Below, piece after piece: positions 1-19,102 of a stretch of 60,000 nucleotides of DNA. The first letter of the stretch is position 1, and each line of letters starts with the position of its first letter. The notes below the pieces were generated by a model. That model saw only the letters and a list, made by a program, of their open reading frames with translations. It did no database searches and had not been told where the DNA came from. Origin of the DNA: Nymphaea colorata. Lineage: Eukaryota; Streptophyta; Magnoliopsida; Nymphaeales; Nymphaeaceae. The position numbers were made by a program, and so were the translations under genes. The DNA is taken from positions 18,387,934-18,447,933 of the forward strand of contig NC_045138.2 in the NCBI RefSeq assembly GCF_008831285.2, given 5' to 3'.

Positions 1-562
1 ACTATAACAACACATAGCACCTCACAGTATTCATCAGCCAAGCCCATGCCAGATACAACTGGAGGTTCATTTGGAGCTTGGACAGCTGAATACTCGCAAC
101 CAATTTTCAGTGACAGCTTTTTCCCCAATTACATGGCCAACACAGAATCTTCAAGAGCTAAAGCTCGGTCACAGAGTGCACCAAAGCAGAGACCTGATTC
201 GTTTGAGAAGGTTCTGGCTAAGAGGCGTGCATCTATGGATAACAAGAGCGTACCCTGCGGAATCCGGATGCAAAGGTCATCATCACATGTAGCTTCATCC
301 TGCAAAAGCTATCAACACGCAGGCACCATCAAACTTGACAGATCGTCAATTTCTCTGAGGGACAGTGAATGTGATTCCACCTGCTCCATGCTTGCAAATA
401 CTAATTACCGCAGATCATTCATTCGCATAGATGTACGTATTGCCTAACATGGAATTCAGATACATTTCAGACTAATGCATTCTTTAGCACTAGAAAATTG
501 GGGCATACTGATCACTTAATTTGATGTTTTCTAACGTTCAGGCGTCTAGCAAGAGGAATTGA
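1..562 (+). CDS. IQD: IQD-type calmodulin-binding protein, 3' part only
   Basis: The reading frame is open from base 1 to 432 and gives a basic, serine-rich tail. It contains the PNYMANTESSRAKARSQSAP segment, which is the hallmark of the DUF4005 region at the C-terminus of plant IQD (IQ67-domain) proteins. IQD proteins bind calmodulin and act as scaffolds on microtubules, membranes or in the nucleus. A GT-AG intron (433-541, donor GTACGT, acceptor TTCAG) joins the frame in phase 0 to a last mini-exon of seven codons including the stop (542-562), so the protein ends in IDASSKRN. Without the intron the frame runs into a stop at 445-447, giving an unlikely VRIA tail. The IQ motifs and N-terminus lie left of the window. 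Family assignment rests on DUF4005 only; the subfamily is not clear. Confidence 0.85.
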
Positions 563-1143
563 CTCCAGCTCTTACTGAATCACGAGTGAATTGTGAAACG
601 GCAAGAAATCTGAAAATACAGAAATTACACAGGCCAGCTCTGTATGGACAGATAAAAGGGCAGATTTCAGATGCTTAAGATGCAAAACAGTGCTTTAGAA
701 ATATATTAAAGGCACAAATTTTGTCACGTTTTCTGGCAAAAAGTTTTTTCCTGACCCAGACTGTATATAAGCTAGTTGGGTGATGATGTTCGCTGTGAAA
801 TTCAATATTGCAGGTGGTAAGAAGGGATTGTAAACGGTATGAAGTTGAAATTTCGGGATCAAGTCCAACCCCATTTTGTTTACTGAGTTTTCCCTTGTAA
901 GGTGGTAGGGGTCACCCTCAGTTCAATTCAAAGAACCATTTTCTTTTCCTACTGTTTTTTGTATCAGTAGAAGAGCTTGATAACAATATTCCAGCAGAGA
1001 AGCTTGATTTTCTGTCTCAGGCCTTCTTCTTTGGGTTTATCAGCAGCACCAAAAAGTTAAACGCTCGAGACGTTTGTAGTTTGTTCATTTCCAATCATGA
1101 AAGCAAAATAGCAGGTATTGGTACTGAGCAAATATGATATAGT
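563..1143. other. convergent intergenic / 3' UTR region
   Basis: This 580-bp gap lies between two genes that converge (IQD on +, oxygenase on -), so it should hold both 3' UTRs. It is AT-rich with no convincing ORF. No further feature was recognised. Confidence 0.6.
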
Positions 1144-2830
1144 TTAAGACTTGACATTCGATTGTAATCCATTGCCACCATAATATTGTTTAGTTGTTAC
1201 ACGCGAAAAGTCTGCAAATGTCATTCCTTCTTTCAGGCGAGCTGAAAGTGGTGGAACCATTATTTGGATCTCATAAGCTAAAGAATTAACTTCATCATCA
1301 ACTTTGTCGATACCATGATCTGAATCAATTTCTCGGGTGCAAGTTGCAACAGGCAATCCTGAGACGGAAAGCGTCTTGTTCCAAGCCGGTTGAAGGAAGA
1401 CAACAAAAGTTTCTCTACTTGAGTTTGTCCTTTCCACGGGTCTAGAAACAGAGTGAATAGTCGAGCAGAGCTTCCCATTAGATAATATTTCAGCTGCTTC
1501 TCCAACCTGAATAATAAAACTCTCTGGAGGAGCTCTTACGAAAAGAATTTTCCTGCTTACAGGATCAAGGATTTGCAAACACGTATGTCCATCCAAAAGA
1601 TAACACTCAGATGTATGTCCGTCTAACTTGACTTCATTCCTTTCCTTCACCAGCTTCTCATTTTGCAACGAGAAAATCGGTGTTGTTAGCACTGTGAAGA
1701 TGCCATAATCGTAATGCCATTGTTGCCACAAACTGGGCACAGGTGTCTCGCAAGATGTAGCACCACTTTCAATAACTCGAGTACTTTCGCCCTTCAGCGC
1801 AGTCCGAACTGCAGTATCGCCATTTCCCCCACCATATCTTCTGATTTTCTCGCCTTGTTTTGGCACGAAGAGTGCTTCGATCTTGGTCCTTTACTAATCG
1901 ACTTCAGCTTCACGACCTCCTTCAGTATCAGCCTATCCCAGCTAGAATGGTAATGAATGAGACGGCCTTTAGCTGCACAAGATTCCAAAATGCTACATTC
2001 AAGCTCGTTACCACCAAATGCCTTATCACACACCTTTGCTAGAAGAAGTCCTAGCTGCATCATGCAAAACCCTAGCTGCTTAAAAGCATCGCCTAGCATG
2101 TCAAATTCATCCTCAACCGAATCAGATGTTTGAACAGCAACAGGATGATCTGTGCGGAACTTAGCCGCTTCCTTGTTTAGACCTTCTGAATTCAACTTTA
2201 AACTCGAATACTTGAGTTGCATCGCGAAAGCCGAGACATTTCTATCGGGGCTCTTCAAAGGAACATCTGTCCCCAATCCATGATCCTGAGAATTGAATGA
2301 AGCAACAGAGATCAGAAAAAATGGACCACCTATTTAGTATCTGGACATATTTTGGTAAGGCTAGCAATGTCCGTTTTGGGCGTTCAAACATGTCTACTTC
2401 AAAATGGTCGGAACGAAAAGACACGCCATTTCATCTAAACGCAGATCACCATCAAGTATCGTTTCAATCGTCATCATTTAACGCGAAGAGGAAACAAAGA
2501 AATTCCATTCAAATGACATTTCAGACCGAGGAATGAGCCAGTACAGGGAAACACCTTGAGGATACGACGTCGTTTATCATCTTCGACAAGCGCGAGCTTT
2601 CGGGCGAAGGAGAGGAGCTTCCGCGAGTTCTCACCGGCGTTCGGTACCCCAATTACCGCCAGCAGTCCGTGCCCTCCGGGTCCTAGGGTTTCCACGACCG
2701 TTCTGGAGATGGAATCGAGCCTTTCCTGAGAAGCAACGGACGTTGATGGTGATGACGAAGACGACGATAGGAGAACCAGATCGGAATAATGGAGCTCGAA
2801 GGCGTTGAGGATTCCGGCGTCGCCTTCCAT
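1144..2830 (-). CDS. 2-oxoglutarate/Fe(II)-dependent oxygenase-like protein (frame problem)
   Basis: Exon 1 is 2830-2555 (92 codons, starting MEGDAGILNAFELHYSDLV). A 269-bp intron (2554-2286, GTGTTT to CTCAG) leads in phase 0 to exon 2 (2285-1144), which begins DHGLGTDVPL. The C-terminal half has the non-haem iron triad of the 2OG oxygenase fold: H and D in WHYDYG (codons at 1716-1708) and the distal His in STIHSVSRP (1455-1453), followed by RET as the likely 2OG-binding Arg. RLIHYH is also typical. It resembles a poorly characterised plant 2OGD clade; the substrate is unknown. Exon 2 is 1142 bp, so its two halves are in different frames. The shift lies between RLIHYH and WHYDYG. Either a base is missing (for example in the five-C run at 1826-1830) or an 86-bp GT-AG intron (1894-1809) is removed; both restore the frame. 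The putative intron is purine-rich, which is atypical for plants. Confidence 0.82.
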
Positions 2831-4250
2831 TGGGGAGAGAGAAATGGGTGGGAACCTGGGGAGAGAGAAATGGCCTGGTTCAATTCAAAATTGGGTTCAT
2901 ATACACGGACGGCTAAAAAATCGGGAAAATATCGCCAAAATAACATGAAGGGCGTAGCTCAAACCATGGTTGGCAAATTCTTGATTGGGATTTGGATCCC
3001 CGATGACTGGGTCATAAGTTGACTCATAAACTCTTATTCGTCTATTCAGTCAAGTTTTGAAATAATTCAGACATGTTTTAAAATAATCTGAATATATGAA
3101 TGGGACGAGTCATGACATATCCAACTTTTCTCAAGCAGTTCAATCAGATAACCGATCCGAATGAAATTCACCCCAAAGATATATATTTTTGTAAATTCTT
3201 CTGCCAAAAGATTGTGGTGTCCTTTTCAGTGGCAGTCAATTTTTGAACTATATTTGATATTTTTAAAAAATGAAATTATCTTTTTAATATTATTTTGCTA
3301 TTAACATCAAACGAGATAGCTGATAGAGGCCCCGTATCCGCCGATATTTGAAAGGGGCCGACACGAGCGAATGCCGAGTGCACTAACCGACGTTGATAGC
3401 ATTATTGAGCCATTACTTCAGCAGGCAGCTTGCGCCAAACCCGCTGATGTCTGCCAAAGTTATGGGCAAGATAGCCGATGCCAGGCATTTCCAGAACTTC
3501 ATAAATGTGAATTTATGATCAAGATGGTTTTGGCATATGCCACTGCAATTATAGGAAGATGGGACTCAAATATTTATCAGATGAGAAATATTCACAACCA
3601 TTCAACCACCTGACGATGTGAACCAGTCCAACAAGGCATGTTTAATGGACTAATTTAAAGTGCGCCCAAATTACGGGCACGGTAGTTGTTGCCGGGTATT
3701 CTCAGACCATTACAAAGATGAAAACTTTGATGATGACAGTTATTACATATACACGTGCAATTTTACAATCATGGCTCAAATGTTTGTGAGATTACTACTG
3801 TTTACTACAATTCAATTGCTAAATACTTCACATTCCGCTGACACCACCAAGAAACGAACTAGCGGCCCACCTGCCAGCCGCTAGTTCAATCAGCTTAATC
3901 AAACACGTATGTCATTAGCTTTCAGCATCGCCACTGTCTTTCACTTGGCGATCAAAGTCATCTTAAAATCACGCGTATATTTGACAATATGGCTTGTTTC
4001 TTTTGCCAAACTTTTTCTGGTTAAGAAGTGAAAGACACGTTTCAGGTTTTTTAAGAATGGATTTGAAAAATTATTAGCGCGAAGTGGGGACTGTTGTAAG
4101 GTCCATTGAACAGCGCACCTGGCTTTGGCTGTCGATTTGGAGAACTTTCTAAGCCGCCTTAACACGCACACGCAGATCTGGAATCGCAAACTTCTTTCAT
4201 TTCCATTTCCAAAGAACAGCGTGGTAACGACATTTTCAACCGCATGCATC
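2831..4250. other. intergenic: oxygenase upstream region and NEK 3' flank
   Basis: This region holds the promoter side of the 2OG oxygenase gene (just right of 2830) and the 3' UTR of the NEK kinase gene (just left of 4251). Short ORFs at 3371-3613 (+), 3660-3884 (+) and 3941-4249 (-) match no family I recognise and lack splice or composition support. No gene is called. Confidence 0.5.
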
Positions 4251-11414
<7,164 letters not shown>

Positions 11415-12583
11415 TTTCTTCTTCAAGAAATAGGAAGTCCTGCAAACTTCAAACAGTTGAACCCTGCCAAAGGAGAACCATGAGGACAGTTCAAACTTAA
11501 ATAAAAAAAAAATGTAATGTCTAAGTATGCCACCTAACAAAGTAACTATCCACTCTCAAGAATGCAGAAAGGGAAAAAGATACAGAACGGAAACAAAATC
11601 AAGAGTACAGTGTTGGTGAAAAATCAATCACAGGCAGTCAGATTCAAGAATCATGGATGCACCATTCCAAATGCCCTCATATTAGTGAACAGCGTATTCA
11701 CATTCACTAGACAAATACAAGAACTTTTCACTAGTCAGACACAACCTGAAAACTAGAGAACTTTAAGAGGAAAAAAAGGAATTCAAAATGAGAAGCTACA
11801 AGACCGTCCTTGTACGAAGGCAGGAATTGGTTTCGGTCATGTTCGGAAAAGGAATGGGAAAAAAAAAAGAAGGAAATAATCGCCAAGGAACAAGATCAGA
11901 AGAAGGAAAAGGGCCTGGCCCTAGATCAATGAATATGTTCAGCTCGAGAACAGGAACGCCAAACAGAAGAATAAACCAAGGTGACATTCTTAAGCTGGTG
12001 AAAACCAAGAGCGAAAGAAAACAGGAGAAAGACCCAACCCGCGAAACTTGCAAGCACAAAACCACAAAGGGAAACGGCAGGCAACCTCTAAACCACGAAA
12101 ACTACTATCTTCATTTCCTCTATAAGAACTGAAAGTGAAAAACGAAGCATACACTTTGCGGAAATAAGTATAGGAAGCCTCCAAGTCTCTAACTTTCTCT
12201 CCTTCCCCTTTAAACATACACAAAGACAATGATAATACAAAAGCCATCTATTCACAAATTTCACAAGCCATTAAGGTTCCTGCTGTACTTTCGTCACTGG
12301 ACACTTGTCGTCTGAAAACCGTCTAAAAGTACATTGTCCAGACAATCTCACGCATCATAATTATCTCAACAGAGATGAGGCGGATTTCATGACGTTGATC
12401 AAGAATGAAAATTAAAAATGGAAAAATAAAGAGAAACACCTATCGTAACCTAAAGGAGAAATAACATCCACCAAATGCTGATGGCGACGCAAAAAGAAGC
12501 AGATTAAAGAACGTCTAATGAACGCGATGGGAAACTGGTTTACCGTCTTCATAGCTACCATCCACCTTTTCCAGCATTTTCCT

Positions 12584-12590
12584 GAGAGAC

Positions 12591-12628
<38 letters not shown>
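12584..12628. repeat. (GA)n/(CAGA)n microsatellite
   Basis: GA dinucleotides interrupted by a short CAGA run, in the NEK leader intron region. Confidence 0.85.
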
Positions 12629-13104
12629 GCGCAAGTTTGGTGGTTGGCGGAATAATATCCAGGAAAAGGCAGAAAAGGAAAGCATTAAGCTTCAGCTTGC
12701 AGCAAGCGCAAACTTCTCTCGAGATAAGCGGCGAAGATACAGAATGCAGATAAATCCTTCATTCGTCGCCCTCCGAATGTGCGAACGGGAGTGTCTGACG
12801 CTTGAGGCCGAGAGTGAGGGGGAGAGAGCTATAAAAAACGAAAAAGAAGAGCAAAACGACGAGAAAATGCCATAAAATAAGGAGTAAATCGACCTAAAAG
12901 AAAGGTTTTAGCTCGCAGCGCAGGGACAAAGAAATGCAAAAACAAGGGAAATAAATGCAAGAAAAACGATAGTGCGTCGTTGTTCGAGCAACCAGCGGAA
13001 CAAAGTAACGAGGAAGGAAGAAGAAAATTTACGACGAGATTTCTCCTCCTTTCAAGGAATCCAAGAGAAATTAAAAGAAAAAAGGATCATCACATTGCTG
13101 AAAT

Positions 13105-13106
<2 letters not shown>

Positions 13107-13160
<54 letters not shown>
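13107..13160. repeat. (GA)n microsatellite, about 54 bp
   Basis: An uninterrupted GA run in the NEK leader region; it reads as CT repeats on the NEK sense strand. Confidence 0.9.
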
Positions 13161-13162
<2 letters not shown>

Positions 13163-13735
13163 AATCAAGAATAAGATTTTCCTTATTTTAGCAAAAGACA
13201 AATAAATGGAGCAATAAATCAAGAAGAACGAGATAAATCTGTCGTTCCATCAAAAACAGGAAAATAGAAGAAAAAAAAATCACAACACAATCCCAAGAAA
13301 AATAATACTCATTTCATCAAAATTAAGAGAAAAATAAAAAGACACAAGTAACACAAAAAGTAAATGAAAAAGTAGACGCATTAAGCTTCAACTACTTCCG
13401 TCAAACTAGAAACGGAAGAGAAAATGCAGAAGAACCCGAGCAAGAAGCAAGAAGAAGCAACAACACAAGCAAGACGCCGCCTCTTTCCCCGAAACGCGAG
13501 GACGACTCAGAAAGAGATCAAAGTACGCGAAGAAGAAACCGAGAGGGAAAAAAAAAACGCACGTAGATCACGGAACGGTGCAAAAAAACGAAGACAGAAA
13601 AACGACGAGAAAAAGAAACGAAAGGATCACGAGATCGCGATCTCGCCGCAAACATCCAAACGGTGACCAGGAGAGGACGTACCTGCGCCCTCGGATCCGA
13701 TGGAACCAGGAATGTCTCCGTTCGGCGACGAAAAT

Positions 13736-13810
13736 TTACGCATCCTCCACTTGCGCAGAACGAAATGCAGAGAGAAGACGGCCGATCTTCTCCCGCTCGT
13801 CTTCTTCCAT
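13736..13810 (-). promoter_or_regulatory. possible upstream ORF (24 aa) in the NEK leader
   Basis: In the inferred non-coding first exon of the NEK transcript an ATG at 13810 opens a 24-codon frame (MEEDEREKIG...) ending in TAA at 13736-13738, before the donor at 13682. If the leader is transcribed from upstream of 13810, this uORF could reduce NEK translation. It depends wholly on the inferred leader exon. Confidence 0.3.
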
Positions 13811-13959
13811 TCTTCCCGGGGGAAGGAGCGGCAAAGCACGAGAAGCAAAGCGAGCGTTCAAACTTCAAACTGTCGTCTCCTTTCGCTTTCTTTTTTATCG
13901 CTCTCACTTTTCATCTTTTCCTTCCCTCTTCCCCCGCCTGTTCTTTCTCTCTCCCCAGG

Positions 13960-16590
13960 CTTTAACTTTAACTTCATCTGCGATCGTGGTCTTAATGAAA
14001 TGAGAAATATATTCAGGCGTTCACTTGGAAATCAAGTCTTGGTGCCACATGGAAGCAATGTTTGAAGCCTGAAGTCCATCGACGGCCCCTCCCACTGATT
14101 CTGTGCACGTGCCAGTACGACAACGCCGGCTTGATCTTCACGTACTCATCGGTTTTTTAGGATCTCGGATTCGGAGACTTGGGGGGAAACATGTTCTGTC
14201 GTCTGTTATTTTCTCCACTGTTCAGCATTACACCGTTGGTGCCACTGTTCTCAGTTCGTTCTCCGGCCCGCGGTACATTCGTATCGGCCACTCAATGTTA
14301 ACCGATACAGAAAAGCGAGACGTTAATCTCTCTCAAATTTATGGTAAATTCATGGAACAAGTGCATATTGTTTCTAATGCTAAACAACCTCTAATTAACG
14401 AATTAGAAGTGTTTCATTTCTTGGAATACAATATCCCATAAAAATGAAATACTTTTTGTAAGAGAATGTTGTAAGCAATCAAACACCACCTTCATTAAAT
14501 GCCTCACTCTTTTCTTAGCAAGAGAATGTTGCATCTTCAATCCATTATTCAGGCTTTGTGAATATGCCCTTTGTGAAGACATTAAGTTTGAGAACCAATA
14601 AGGAAATCATTTTGTTCTATACAGGAAGACTGGCTGCCATGCTTTCCTGGCTCTTTTTTGTTGTTTTCTTTGCCTAGCAAGTCCAAACTTCAAGCACCAT
14701 GTGAAAGCCCAATGCGCAGACTGACAACATTTTGGTTATAATTTTATATAGTAAAAAACTATTTCAGATCAACCTCAAAGTCACGGGTTTAAGATTCATA
14801 TAGTAGCATGTTCTAAATCATGAGCTATAAAAGTTGAAGACTATTTAGGCATAATGCATTTCATTAATATTGCATTAAAATTTTCTTTTTTCGCGCAACT
14901 TATTGATTGCGCCAACCATGGGAAGGAATATTAGGGTCCCTCTAACCAAAATCCCCCCCAAAAGTCTTTTCATCATTTATGATATAAAGGAAAGTACAAT
15001 ATTTAAAAGAGCAGGCTAATCGGTACTATGGTGGACCGGAAAGTGTCTCGGATTTGGTTGGGTTAAATGTATCGAGTCGTATCGGGTACAAATGGGGACC
15101 TCGTTTGACTCGAGCAAAGCGGAGTGTGTCCTGTGAATTTTTTCACCAGAACAGAAGACTCTGCTCACTTGGTGAAAAGGACGGACTGGCTTGACCTGAA
15201 CGTGATCACGATGTCATTTTCCTTTTTTGCCCAAAGGAGTGAGTGAGGTGCGTGGCGCCTGACGCGGTGTGGTTTTTTGCCGGTCCAAGTGCCGACCGGA
15301 TCGACCTCCGCTTTGATGGTTGGTCCGCACGGTCACGAGCCCCAAGAGAACGACACCAGGTTTACCCAAATCGCCCTCGCCCTATTTCCCTATAGACAAG
15401 AACGCGCATGCTACTAGAAATCGCTTCAATGCCCGGTTGGATCTTCGGGTTTCAGATCCGGAGAAGATTTCGTCTTCTGAAAATCATTGACGACTACGGC
15501 TAGGATCCAAATCCAATGGATTTACGATCCGACCGAGACGGGAAACAGATCCAAGTGGAGTGCCCATGATGCGATACGCGGATGGCATTTTAGTCCGAAA
15601 CGATAAAGGAAAAGTTCTCATTGCTTTAAGACCATTCACGTGGATAATCAAATTCTCGGTCGCCGTTGATCACGGATTTCTCGGGGGACGCAGATTCCTT
15701 TTTGCGGAACTCGGGTCCGGTAGGTCCGGATCCAAAACAATGAAGCGGGACTGTCACTGCGAGAAGGGAAACCCATTTCGGGTTTGGATCGGGTCAGGTT
15801 ATTTGCACTGCTTCGTACTAGGAGCGAGTTTGATGGAGATTGCACGAGAACCTATACAATTCGTTTGGTATCAGTTCTAGAAAGGAAGATATCTCCGAGC
15901 ATGGATACTGGTAAGCAATGAAATCAGAGCATGGGAACGAGATCCAAGTGGGGTCCATATCCATCTCAATAATTTCCTGCAAACAGAGCGTATTTCTTGC
16001 CCGACGGAAGAAAAGGGGTCCATGTTCGTCTTTATTGATATGCTACCGCAACCCATGTGACTGCTGGAAAAGTAGCCCCAATATATGGATCTATTCAGAA
16101 GTTGGATCTTTATCGGATCCAGCCAAAACAGGTCTGTTTGATTCTGGATCCATAGAATAATCTAGCTTTGGAGTCACCTTCGTCAAATCAGTAAATTGAT
16201 AACTTCCTTTTTGACCTACAAGTGAGTTGTAAGAAAATGATGAAATGTATTGGGATTGGATATCCATGCCATGGCCGAGTTCAAGTCTTGTTATGGTGAC
16301 CCAATTTCTTAAGAGGAGTGTTGTGGGATTTGGTTTTGGATCTGGATCGAGCCGTTAACATGGGCCCGCATCCACGAACGTGTCAGTCGTACAAAACTTG
16401 GAAGATGCTAAGCTGACAGCAAAGAAGTGTGGGAGAAGGGGAAGGAAGGAAAGATCCGTTCTGGTTCATCACCAATGGAACCCACCTGACACTCAACAGA
16501 CCCTTGTCTTAAAAAGAGGTAAGGGAGTTAGTTGTACTCTCAGACGCATTTACTGTGGTCCACCTTAGTGCCCTACCAGGGTCTATCGAA
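13960..16590. other. intergenic, no gene recognised
   Basis: This is upstream of NEK. Short ORFs (14103-14441 +, 15560-15880 +) have no recognisable domain. The part from 15.0 to 16.4 kb is richer in GGATCC/GATCCA words than its surroundings and may be old repeat DNA. No RNA gene was seen. Confidence 0.5.
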
Positions 16591-16596
16591 CAAGTT

Positions 16597-16642
16597 TATA
16601 TATATATATATATACCAGAGAGAGAGAGAAAGAGAGAGAGAG
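16597..16642. repeat. (TA)n followed by (GA)n microsatellite
   Basis: A short TA run (16597-16614) followed after CCA by a GA-rich run (16617-16642), 70 bp left of a MITE-like element. Confidence 0.85.
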
Positions 16643-16709
16643 TGGATCCAAACTAAAACTTGTCAGGTTAGCAGGCTTTGGAAAGTGACTCAAATTTCTG
16701 ACTTCCAGT

Positions 16710-17117
16710 TAGGGGTGGACACGAGCGAATCATCGAGCCTGAGTTCAGTCAGTTCGAACTTGACTTGACTAATAAAACCTTGAGCTCGAGAATAGTTCAA
16801 CGAAAGCAGCTCGAGCTCGACTCGATTAAGGCTCCACAAACTCGTTTGAATATAATCGATATTCATCGTTACATGTTGTGTTTAAGCTCGACTCGATTAA
16901 GGCTCCACAAACTCGGTAACTCGTTTGAATATATCGACTTGATTAAGGCTCGACAAACTCGATTAAGGCTAGAGCTCGACTAGGCAGTTATGTGTTGACC
17001 TCGAACTCAACTCGATTATCTGAACGAATCGACTAATGAACTCGAGCTCGACTCGTTAAGCAAATGACTTGGCTCAAACTCGTTCACGAGCCGAGCCGAG
17101 CTCGTTGTTCACCCCTA
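16710..17117. mobile_element. MITE-like element, TAGGGGTG termini, 408 bp
   Basis: The element begins TAGGGGTGGACACGAGC and ends GCTCGTTGTTCACCCCTA, giving short imperfect terminal inverted repeats. The 8 bp on each side are CTTCCAGT (left) and CTTCCTGC (right), 6 of 8 alike, consistent with an aged 8-bp target-site duplication of the hAT type. The interior is made of CTCGAGCTCGACTCGATTAAGG-like motifs with no ORF. It looks like a non-autonomous DNA transposon. Related copies lie at 22839-23269 and in the sulfate-transporter intron. Confidence 0.7.
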
Positions 17118-18887
17118 CTTCCTGCAATCGCTTACTAGTATTCAATGAGGCGGGCCTAGGGCCGTAGAAACCAGAGTAGGGCACAAAAATCTTTTGTCTT
17201 GTTTGAGTTCACCACCTGTCGTTCTGGTGGATAAGCATCAATTTACTCTCTTAAACTGTGCCGACTAGCTCTCTGTCATCCCCATTCCTTTGCTACCGCT
17301 TTTAACAGGGAATGCATTAAGTTGTTATAATGAAAACTAAATGGCATATATGGATGTCACCCTTAAATGCGTTTTGAAGGCAAAGCATCATTTTGCCTTT
17401 AATATGGTGTTTAAAGCGCGATTGAATGACTGACAAAGCTGGGTTTGTGATCTGATGAGATGCCAATTCGCATAAAATGTTGTTTTGCCTTGTTGGCTAA
17501 ACATAAGAAACCAGGCTTCAAAAAAACTAAGGCTGACTGACATACCACGAACTGTGGTTTTAACATAATACATAAGAGGGAATGGTTTCCGGTGATTTTG
17601 TAATGTTGATTATCTTTGAAAACATACCATGTGGGTGACATTTATGGTGAAGCAACTTATGGATGATGAATTCCCAAAGAATAATGAGAAGGATGTTGAC
17701 GGGATGAGAAAAAATCCAATTTGTTTTCCATTGGTTTGGAAAGGGAAGGACCATGAAAAGTGGCAGGCTTGAGAAGCACAAAGGAATGCCCGAATCAATT
17801 CTTTAGACGTGGTCGGGGTTTAATAATAAAGGGTCCAACTTAACAAACTTGGGTAGTGTTTAATAAAATGTTTGATGAGGCAGAAACCAATTATTCGGAA
17901 TTTGGATCCATTATCATCTAACTATGTTACTAATTTGAAGTTAGCTGGGTTAATTAAACATTAATAACCAGCACTCAAACATGCTGTCAATTAGGCATGG
18001 TAACCTGCTGTTAAGGGGTCATTTCTTAGTCACCGGGAAAGCGATTTACCGAGAAAGACTGCGAGGATGGGAAACTGATTCATAAGAAAATGCAGAGTTT
18101 TTTGTTTGATGGGTGTGTTTCACAGGCTTTTTCTCATGGAAATGTCTAGCTATTTCACTGCATGCGAGAAATCAGTCCGCATTTCGCGAGCAAGAGGCAT
18201 GCTTTTCATAAGAAAAATATCATAGAAAGAAGCACCGCCCTGGGGAGGAAGAGAAAGAAAAAGAGGAACATCCTTCAAGTAAACCGCAATACAAAAACCA
18301 TCAACTCTGGATCCACTGGACATGCTTCTCACCATGTTGTTGCTTCAAAATATGGAAATAATACAACTTAAATCATATCTTCAATCAAAACGAATGATTT
18401 CACATGGGGACTGTCTAGTAATGTTCTTGAATTGGAGTGCAGTGCTTGGACAAAGGACATGGACCCTCCACTTGGGCATCAGACCACTTGGGGAAGGAAC
18501 ATTTACTCTTGTCTGGATTGATCTTTACAAGTGAAGCAAATTGGTAGGGCACCTGGACAGCAATGTGGCTTTGCATAAAAGTAAGATGAGAAGGAAATGA
18601 AAGGATGTAGACAAGGAGAAGGAAAGAGGAAAGAAGAAGGCAAGGAGCAAGTATGTTAACAACCACAAAGGTAGCAAAGGACCCCAAAATTTTCTCAGCT
18701 GTGGGTGAGGTTGCAGGGAAAGTAAGTCCCATGTGGGGATGGCCAAAAAAGGACAGGGCAAGGTGGTGACTGGCTTGTCCACATCTTGGCTCGGCCACGG
18801 GGCGGTGCATCCATGTGCATGCTAGCTAGTAGAGACACTGTGTTTCATGCTAACAAACAAGGCATAAACATGAAAGGGACCTATTAT

Positions 18888-18888
<1 letters not shown>
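17118..18888. other. intergenic, no gene recognised
   Basis: The longest ORF here (18415-18810, -, 131 aa) has a hydrophobic middle but overlaps another ORF on the same strand in a different frame. It resembles no family I know, and has no neighbouring exons. I see no RNA gene or regulatory element. Confidence 0.45.

Positions 18889-18889
<1 letters not shown>

Positions 18890-18918
<29 letters not shown>
18890..18918. repeat. (GA)n microsatellite
   Basis: A pure GA run directly left of a tandem repeat array. Confidence 0.9.
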
Positions 18919-18921
<3 letters not shown>

Positions 18922-19102
18922 ACTAGGGCAATTTGGATCTATGCAGGCATGTTGAGTCTAACCTAATTATCTACTTGGATCTGGACCTATGCATGTTGAG
19001 TGTAGCCTAATCTACTTGGTTAGTCTGGACCTATATATGTTGAGTCTAACCTAATCTACTCCATCAATTTGGACCTGCGGGAAATGTTGAGTCTATCCTA
19101 AT
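18919..19102. repeat. degenerate tandem repeat, four units of about 40-50 bp
   Basis: Four successive units share TCTACT...GGA(C/T)CTATGCATGTTGAGTCTA-CCTAA with substitutions and small indels between them. Units start near 18919, 18969, 19010 and 19054. The array abuts the GA microsatellite. It has no coding potential. Confidence 0.75.

Larger units (their letters stand above)
11415..13900 (-). promoter_or_regulatory. probable NEK 5' UTR, leader intron and promoter
   Basis: No coding exon was found between the NEK start codon (11414) and about 13.9 kb. On the minus strand there is a GC-rich block (about 13900-13683) ending in a strong donor, GGCGCAG|GTACGT (intron from 13682). A plausible acceptor (TTTGGCAG) lies near 11462, just before a short leader to the ATG. 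This suggests a non-coding first exon and a 2.2-kb leader intron, as is common in plant kinase genes. The transcription start was not seen directly. The intron would contain two GA-rich microsatellites. Confidence 0.5.

Noticed and set aside
1809-1894. Calling the 86-bp segment a definite intron
   Set aside because: It restores the frame and has GT-AG ends, but it is purine-rich and lacks a pyrimidine tract, so a missing base is equally likely.
3941-4249. 102-aa minus ORF directly downstream of the NEK stop
   Set aside because: It falls in the expected NEK 3' UTR and has no domain; the NEK frame ends cleanly at 4251-4253.
13424-14065. Arg/Lys/Glu-rich and Ser/Leu-rich ORFs near 13.5-14.0 kb
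   Set aside because: They are low-complexity translations of purine-rich DNA around the inferred NEK leader exon; no domain.
15560-15880. 106-aa plus ORF
   Set aside because: No similarity recognised and no splice-site context; the DNA is rich in GGATCC-type repeat words.
18415-18810. 131-aa minus-strand ORF with hydrophobic stretch
   Set aside because: It overlaps another same-strand ORF in a different frame, shows no recognisable motif, has no neighbouring exons and sits in repeat-rich DNA.
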